Positions 54,362 to 64,000 of a stretch of 64,000 nucleotides of DNA are shown piece by piece. The stretch lies in NCBI RefSeq assembly GCF_000215105.1, contig NC_015588.1, positions 3,038,001 to 3,102,000 on the forward strand. The letters are read 5' to 3'. The DNA is from Isoptericola variabilis 225 (GTDB lineage: Bacteria; Actinomycetota; Actinomycetes; Actinomycetales; Cellulomonadaceae). The position numbers were made by a program, and so were the translations under genes. The notes below the pieces were generated by a model, which worked only from the letters and a program-made list of their open reading frames with translations, had not been told where the DNA came from and ran no database searches. Numbering within the stretch: position 1 is the stretch's first letter; each line of letters starts with the position of its first letter.

Positions 54362-55273
54362 TCAGGCGGCGCCCGCGGGCGCGGGCTCCTCGACGGGCCG
54401 CTCCCCGGCCTGGAGGCGCCGGTGGGCACGCACCGAGTGCACGACGGCGGCCGCCCAGGCCGCGAACACGACCAGGTACACCGCGGTGCGGGCGGGCCCC
54501 TCGACCGTGAGCAGGTCGGTCGAGATCAGGGTGCGCACGTTGGTCAGGACGATGAGGCCGCCCACGGCAGAGCCGAGGACGCGCGGCGGCACGTGGCGCA
54601 CGAGCCACGCCGCGATCGGCGCGGCCACGAGCCCGCCGGCGAGCAGGGCGAGCGCCCACGGCCCGTTGATCCCGGCCGTGCCGAGACCGAGAAGGAAGCC
54701 GGCGCTCGCGGCGACCGCGACGAAGAACTCGCTCGTGTCGATCGAGCCGACGACCTTGCGCGGCTCGAGACGCCCGCTCGCGAGGATGGCGGGGGTGCCC
54801 ACCGGGCCCCACCCGCCGCCGCCCGTGGCGTCCATGAACCCCGCCACCAGGCCCAGCGGCGTGAGGAACCGCCTGCGCAGCGGCTTGCCGAGCTGGTCGG
54901 TGCGCAGGCCCTGGAACGTGAAGCGCAGCAGGACGTACAGGCCGAGCCCGAGCAGGAGCAGCGCCATGACGGGCTTGGCCAGCTCGGTCGACAGCCACGA
55001 CAGGAACGTGGCTCCCGCGAAGGCCCCGATCGCGCCCGGGACGCCGATGCGGGCGACGACCTTCCAGTCGACGTTGCCGAACCGCCAGTGCGACGCGCCC
55101 GAGGCGAGCGTCGTGCCGATCTCGGCGAGGTGCACCGTGGCCGAGGCCATCGCCGGATTGGTGCCGATCGCGAGCAGGAGCGTCGTCGACGTGACGCCGT
55201 AGGCCATGCCGAGACTGCCGTCGACGAGCTGGGCACCGAGGCCCACGAGAGCGAGGAGCACGAGGGTCTGCAC
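54362..55273 (-). CDS. TauE/SafE-family sulfite/organosulfur exporter
   Basis: A 303-residue membrane protein with about eight helices in two halves. The family repeat appears as LVDGSLGMAYGVTSTTLLLAIG and FMDATGGGGWGPVGTPAIL. It likely exports sulfite or a related anion. It is downstream of an Rrf2 regulator gene on the same strand, with an inverted repeat (55329-55349) about 56 bases before its start. Confidence 0.9.
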   Translation of the reverse strand: MQTLVLLALVGLGAQLVDGSLGMAYGVTSTTLLLAIGTNPAMASATVHLAEIGTTLASGASHWRFGNVDWKVVARIGVPGAIGAFAGATFLSWLSTELAKPVMALLLLGLGLYVLLRFTFQGLRTDQLGKPLRRRFLTPLGLVAGFMDATGGGGWGPVGTPAILASGRLEPRKVVGSIDTSEFFVAVAASAGFLLGLGTAGINGPWALALLAGGLVAAPIAAWLVRHVPPRVLGSAVGGLIVLTNVRTLISTDLLTVEGPARTAVYLVVFAAWAAAVVHSVRAHRRLQAGERPVEEPAPAGAA

Positions 55274-55328
55274 TGGCGTTCCTTTGCGAGATCCGTCCGG
55301 CGCGGGCCGCCGGAGCGATGCCCAAGTT

Positions 55329-55349
55329 ATCCGACCGATTCAGTCGGAT
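55329..55349 (-). promoter_or_regulatory. Candidate Rrf2 operator upstream of the TauE gene
   Basis: ATCCGAC-CGATTCA-GTCGGAT is a perfect inverted repeat with a seven-base spacer, followed by a further GATTCAATCGG that continues the CGATTCA/CGGATTCA direct pattern. It is AT-richer than its surroundings. It probably binds the adjacent Rrf2 protein, as CymR-type regulators control sulfur transport genes. Confidence 0.65.
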
Positions 55350-55393
55350 TCAATCGGCTTCTCACGATGTGGTCCCACGAAGTGGACTCCCGC

Positions 55394-55464
55394 CGAGGTA
55401 GCGCCTTCTCCGCCGAGGTAGCGCGTCCCGCGCCGAAGTAGCGCGTCCCGTGACGAGGCAGAAC
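55394..55464 (+). repeat. 20-bp-phased repeat array C (4 copies)
   Basis: CGAGGTAGCGC at 55394 and 55414, CGAAGTAGCGC at 55434 and CGAGGCAGAAC at 55454, all exactly 20 bases apart. The first three share the 14-base core CGCCGARGTAGCGC. The array ends six bases from the stop codon of the Rrf2 gene (minus strand), as the other arrays sit at gene 3' ends. Confidence 0.9.
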
Positions 55465-55469
55465 GCCGC

Positions 55470-55928
55470 TCAGGGGTTGTACCAGGCGCCTTCGTCCTCG
55501 GTGAGCCGGCGCACGACGTCGGGCACGGCCCCGGCCGCCAGGTCCGCGAGCGTCACGTGCTCGAGCACCGCGCGGACGTTGGCGCGCAGGGCGACCCAGA
55601 CGTGCAGCAGCGACGACGCCGCTCCTCCGTACTCGAGATCGGCGGGCCGCTCGTCCCGCACGTACACGAGCGGCCCGTCGACGGCGCGCACGACGTCGGC
55701 CACCGTGACCTCCGACGCCGGGCGCGCCAGCACGTAGCCGCCCCGCGCGCCGCGCCTGCTGCTGACGATGCCCTCGCGCCGCAGGTCGCTCAGGATGACC
55801 TCGAGGAAGCGGTGGGGCACGCCCTGGGCGCGCGCGAGCGCCTCGGCGGGAACGGGGACGCCGTCTCCCGCGGCGGCGAGCTCGGCGGCGGCGCGGACGG
55901 CGTAGTCCGCCTTCGCGGAGATCCTCAC
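55470..55928 (-). CDS. Rrf2-family regulator, cysteine-free (CymR-like)
   Basis: A 152-residue regulator from the GTG at 55926-55928. The winged helix has ISAKADYAVRAAAELA and HRFLEVILSDLRREGIVSSRRGARGGYVLARP (about residues 3-72). There is no cysteine, so it cannot hold the Fe-S cluster of IscR, NsrR or RsrR and is more like CymR, which responds to cysteine metabolism. Its start overlaps the AGE epimerase stop by four bases. The sulfur exporter gene follows, so sulfur control is inferred. Confidence 0.87.
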   Translation of the reverse strand: MRISAKADYAVRAAAELAAAGDGVPVPAEALARAQGVPHRFLEVILSDLRREGIVSSRRGARGGYVLARPASEVTVADVVRAVDGPLVYVRDERPADLEYGGAASSLLHVWVALRANVRAVLEHVTLADLAAGAVPDVVRRLTEDEGAWYNP

Positions 55929-57163
55929 GGCGTCGCCGAGCCGGTCGGCGCGAGGATGGGGCCGGCCAGCCGCGCGGCCTCGCCGAACGACCCCGCCAGC
56001 GGGAGGTCGGGGAGGATCACGGCCTGGGCGGCGTGGTAGACGTCGGGCTTGCCGACCCAGGTCCGTCCGGACGGCCGGTTCTCGGTGTCGAGCTCGTGGT
56101 GCCACGATCCCCGCTCGTGGTCCACCAGGTTGAGGTCGATCCACCGCCACCACGACGCGGCGGCATCCGCGAAGCGCTCCTGCCCGGTGACCCGGTGGAG
56201 GACGTCGGCCGCAGCCACGGCCTCGGCCGCGACCCAGTGGAAGCGACGGCGCTCGACAGGGCGCCCCTCCCAGTCGGTCGTGTAGACGAACCCGTCCCCG
56301 TCCCAGCCGTCCGTCGCCGCCCGGTCGAACAGCGCGGTCGCCGCGGCGGTGCGCTCGCCCGCGGTGTCGCCGGCGACGTCGAGCTGCAGCAGCAGGCGCG
56401 CCCACTCGAGCCCGTGCCCGGGCGTCGCCCCGTACGGCTTGAACGGGTCGTTCGGCCGGTCCGCGTTGAGCTCGCGCTGGACGTTCCACGACGCGTCGTA
56501 GTGCTCGGGGATCCGCCACCCGTTCGCCTCGGCCCAGCCGACGACCCGGTCCGCGATCGACGCGGCCCGCGACAGCCACTCGCGCTCGCCCGTGGCGTCG
56601 AACGCGGCGAGCAGCGCCTCGACGGCGTGCATGTTGGCGTTCACGCCCCGGTAGGGGTCGACGACGGTCCAGTCGGCCGAGCGCTCGTCGAGGTGCAGCC
56701 GGTGCTCGGCCTCCCAGAACCGCTCGTCGAGAGTCCGCAGCGCGTCGTCGAGGAGCGCGGGTGCGCCAGGTCGCCCGGCGACGGTTGCGGTCGCTCCCGC
56801 GAGGACGACGAACGCGTGCGCGTACGCCTGCTTCGTGGCGACGACGTCGGCGCCGCCCGGACCGCGCGACGCGACCCAGCCGCCGTGCTCACGGTCGGCG
56901 AGGTACCCGAGGAGCCCCTCGAGCGCGCGGTCGGCCGCCTGGTCAGCCTCCGGCACGCCCAGAAGGTGCGCGAGCGCGAACACGTGCGCCATGCGGCAGG
57001 TGATCCACGACTCGACCGGGCGGTCCGTCACGGGCCGGCCCTCGTCGTCGAGCCAGGACGCACCGCCCTCCGCTCGGAGCGAGGCGCGGCCGAAGTCGAC
57101 GAGCGACAGGAACTGGCGCCGACGCCATCCCGAGCCGGCGGGCGCGATCGCGTCATGAGTCAC
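55925..57163 (-). CDS. AGE-family (N-acylglucosamine 2-epimerase-type) sugar isomerase
   Basis: A 412-residue (alpha/alpha)6-barrel enzyme. Family residues are visible: VESWITCRMAHVFALAHLLG, DPYRGVNANMHAVEALLAA, PGHGLEWARLLL and WHHELDTENRPSG with catalytic histidines. Members epimerise or isomerise free sugars (mannose/glucose, mannose/fructose, N-acylglucosamine, or sulfoquinovose in YihS). Because it is coupled to an Rrf2 regulator and a TauE exporter, a sulfosugar isomerase is an attractive but unproven reading. Confidence 0.85.
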   Translation of the reverse strand: MTHDAIAPAGSGWRRRQFLSLVDFGRASLRAEGGASWLDDEGRPVTDRPVESWITCRMAHVFALAHLLGVPEADQAADRALEGLLGYLADREHGGWVASRGPGGADVVATKQAYAHAFVVLAGATATVAGRPGAPALLDDALRTLDERFWEAEHRLHLDERSADWTVVDPYRGVNANMHAVEALLAAFDATGEREWLSRAASIADRVVGWAEANGWRIPEHYDASWNVQRELNADRPNDPFKPYGATPGHGLEWARLLLQLDVAGDTAGERTAAATALFDRAATDGWDGDGFVYTTDWEGRPVERRRFHWVAAEAVAAADVLHRVTGQERFADAAASWWRWIDLNLVDHERGSWHHELDTENRPSGRTWVGKPDVYHAAQAVILPDLPLAGSFGEAARLAGPILAPTGSATP

Positions 57164-57230
57164 GCACGCAGCCTAGCGGCCCGGCTAGATCGAGCCACCG
57201 ACATCGCCCGTGGCCTAGAACCCCGGAAAG

Positions 57231-57265
57231 CACGAAAGGCCCACCATGAAGGTGGGCCTTTCGTG
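57231..57265 (-). terminator. rRNA operon terminator
   Basis: CACGAAAGGCCCACC, a five-base loop, and its exact complement: a 15-bp perfect stem, eight bases downstream of the 5S gene. On the minus strand the 3' arm ends in CCTTTCGTG. It can stop transcription both ways. Confidence 0.85.
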
Positions 57266-57272
57266 TGAAGGG

Positions 57273-57390
57273 TGTCCGGCGGCGTCCTACTCTCCCACCC
57301 CCTGGCGGGGGCAGTACCATCGGCGCTGAAGGGCTGAGCTTCCGGGTTCGGAATGGGACCGGGCGTTTCCCCTTCGCTATGACCGCCGTA
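57273..57390 (-). rRNA. rrf: 5S ribosomal RNA
   Basis: On the minus strand it begins about GTTACGGCGGTCATAGCG, includes the conserved CCCATTCCGAACCCGGAAG, and ends GGGAGAGTAGGACGCCGCC. Ends are approximate to a few bases. Confidence 0.95.
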
Positions 57391-57511
57391 ACTGTATGGA
57401 GCTGTTCGGGGTGCCCCCGGTGCCGCCGCACCTGGTGGTGTGGTGGTGGGGGTGGTGCCCGTTGCTCGGGAACCGCACAGTGGACGCGTGCATTGAAGGA
57501 GTGGGTGTTGA

Positions 57512-62659
<5,148 letters not shown>

Positions 62660-63124
62660 GAGAAAACAAACACCCACGCACCACAAAGGCACGACCGGGC
62701 GCTTGATCGATACTGGCCAGACCAAACTATCACTAGCTCAGTCCATCCAAAGGAATCCCACCAGACCACCACACCCAAAAGGCGCGGCAACCCGGACAGG
62801 GTTCAAAAATACTTGGCATTGACTATCAAGCACACTGTTGAGTTCTCAAACAACCGACGCACACCATCCAGGCCGAAACCCCCAAGGCTCCGACCCCGTC
62901 CGGGGCAACCCCTCAAACTTACCCGATCGGTTCCTGCTTCGCAAACCGGCCGAATCTCGCGATTCTGACGATCTGGACCTCGGAACCTCTCCGGCCCATC
63001 CTTTCGGGGCGCACGAAACGCCTCGAACCTGAGGGAGATGGTTCCAGCCCCGGCGCGGCCACCGGTACCCAGCCTCTCGGCTGTCTCCTCGGTGTCCGTC
63101 GGCCCGTCGGGCTGACGTCAGAGA
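62660..63124 (-). other. rRNA operon leader
   Basis: A 465-base gene-free stretch that is locally much richer in A+T than the window (about 62660-62860). It holds the TTGAGAACT antitermination motif (62841-62849) followed by CAACAGTGTGC, and the second promoter at 62916-62944. I see no coding sequence; short open frames here lack initiation signals. Confidence 0.8.
62916..62944 (-). promoter_or_regulatory. rRNA promoter P2 (candidate)
   Basis: On the minus strand TTGCGA (62939-62944), 17 bases, TAAGTT (62916-62921), about 255 bases upstream of the 16S 5' end. Confidence 0.55.
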
Positions 63125-63153
63125 ACATTACTCAGACGCCTGGGCCACGTCAA
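63125..63153 (-). promoter_or_regulatory. rRNA promoter P1 (candidate)
   Basis: On the minus strand TTGACG (63148-63153), 17 bases, TAATGT (63125-63130): a close match to the housekeeping consensus with ideal spacing, about 465 bases upstream of 16S. Confidence 0.72.
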
Positions 63154-63377
63154 CGCGGTGGAGCGTGGCGCACGACACGTCGTCGCGACCCGCGTCCCGG
63201 CGTCGCGCCAGGCACGGTTCACCGCCGTGACACCAGGTGCCAACGGGGCCACGCGGCACGGTATTCCCGCCGCCCCGGCCGGCGCCGGGCGCCGCCCCAC
63301 CTTGGACACGAGCGCTCGCTCGTCGAAGTCGAGGCCCGAGCCCCGGAGAGGACATGGCCCGAGCCCGGGAACGCCGG
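63154..63377. other. Intergenic stretch upstream of the rRNA promoters
   Basis: About 220 GC-rich bases between rRNA promoter P1 and the symporter terminator. I see no gene and no clear motif; upstream activating sequence for rRNA transcription is possible. Confidence 0.4.
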
Positions 63378-63406
63378 AGGCCCGCCCCCTGGTCGGGAGC
63401 GGGCCT
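63378..63406 (-). terminator. Terminator after the symporter gene
   Basis: AGGCCCGC and GCGGGCCT arms around a 13-base loop, 20 bases past the symporter stop on the minus strand. Confidence 0.6.
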
Positions 63407-63425
63407 TGGGTGTGCGCGCGGGTCG

Positions 63426-64000
63426 TCAGGCGACGGTCGGGGTGGGGTCCTCGGTCTGACCCCGGGTGAACCGGCGCGCGTCGTCGAACTCCTCGCCGAT
63501 GTCGTCGGCCGGCCGCGGGCTCGCGAGGCTCACCAGGATCGCGACGAGGCCACCGAGCACGAAACCCGGCACGATCTCGTACAGCGTGTCGCTGAGGGCG
63601 GACTGCCCCCACGCGAACGCGACGACCGCACCGGTCACCATGCCGGCGAGCGCACCCCACCGCGTCAGGCGACGCCAGTAGAGGCTCAGCAGCACGATCG
63701 GGCCGAAGGCCGCGCCGAAGCCGGCCCACGCGAAGCCGACCAGGTCGAGGATCGTCGAGCTGCGGTCGAGGGCGATGAGCCCCGCGACGATCGCGACGAG
63801 GAGCACCGCGGCGCGCCCCAGCATCACCTGGACGCGCGCCGACATCTCCCTGCCGGTCATCTTGACGAGGTCCTCGACGAGCGCGGAGGACGAGACGACG
63901 AGCTGCGACGAGATCGTCGACATGATCGCGGCGAGCACCGCGGCGAGCACGAGACCCGCGACGAACGGGTGGAACAGCACCTGCGAGAGCACGAGGAAGA
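63426..64000 (-). CDS. putP: Sodium/proline symporter, SSS family (partial)
   Basis: The C-terminal 190 or so residues of a sodium-solute symporter; the start lies beyond the window. PutP-like phrases are FHPFVAGLVLAAVLAAIMSTI, SSQLVVSSSALVEDLVK and LDLVGFAWAGFGAAFGPIVL, with several membrane helices and an acidic tail (ADDIGEEFDDARRF). It probably imports proline or a related solute with Na+. Confidence 0.88.
   Translation of the reverse strand, partial: FLVLSQVLFHPFVAGLVLAAVLAAIMSTISSQLVVSSSALVEDLVKMTGREMSARVQVMLGRAAVLLVAIVAGLIALDRSSTILDLVGFAWAGFGAAFGPIVLLSLYWRRLTRWGALAGMVTGAVVAFAWGQSALSDTLYEIVPGFVLGGLVAILVSLASPRPADDIGEEFDDARRFTRGQTEDPTPTVA

Overview
The window is very GC-rich DNA (low seventies percent by eye) with the gene content of an actinobacterium. 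It carries a dnaK-grpE-dnaJ-hspR operon with HAIR operators, a DevR/DevS pair with a DosR-type box, ABC sugar importers without their own ATPase, a GH3 glycosidase, and an rRNA spacer without tRNA. The 16S and 23S features, including the actinobacterial insertion in the 23S, fit Micrococcales, most likely the Cellulomonas/Promicromonospora group. This placement is inferred from reading, not from a search.

Layout. 1-4.8 kb: a membrane-tethered sigma factor fusion (C-terminus cut by the window edge), a degenerate GGDEF-like protein and a DUF1540 protein. 5-9.2 kb: the heat-shock operon on the minus strand, with a long inverted repeat between grpE and dnaJ. 9.3-12.2 kb: a secreted trypsin-like protease, an O-methyltransferase, an acyltransferase and a frameshifted gene. 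12.3-18.2 kb: a polyol locus (mannitol-dehydrogenase-type reductase, SorC regulator, three-gene ABC importer) with the same operator at both promoters. 18.2-25.6 kb: an acetyltransferase, two metallopeptidases, and a compact leucyl-tRNA synthetase preceded by a Leu-rich leader peptide and attenuator. 25.7-29 kb: universal stress protein, DevS and DevR. 29.1-36.6 kb: an S4 RNA-binding protein and a LacI-controlled GH3/ABC operon. 36.6-42 kb: a lipoprotein, a response regulator and histidine kinase translationally coupled to a phosphotransferase-fold protein, and two tandem Ser/Asp-rich membrane proteins. 42-49.4 kb: pgi, a PrsW-type protease, an epoxide hydrolase remnant and a TPP-riboswitch-controlled thiamine ABC operon. 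49.4-57.2 kb: small proteins, a PAS-ANTAR protein, a carbamoyltransferase with a broken glycosyltransferase, a DUF2071 protein, a TauE exporter, an Rrf2 regulator and an AGE epimerase. 57.2-63.2 kb: an rRNA operon (16S-23S-5S, minus strand) with two promoters. The window ends inside a PutP-type symporter.

The most unusual signal is a family of short repeats. Each unit is about 14 conserved bases (core CGAGGTAGCGC or CGAGGNAGARC) plus about 6 variable bases. Units repeat at exactly 20-bp steps in three intergenic arrays (29061-29111, 29506-29595, 55394-55464; 12 copies), each array lying against the 3' end of a minus-strand gene. Other strong points are the DosR-type box between usp and devS, the leuS attenuator, the shared SorC operator, the sigma/zinc-finger/membrane fusion, and the palindromic elements immediately downstream of grpE and the PrsW gene.
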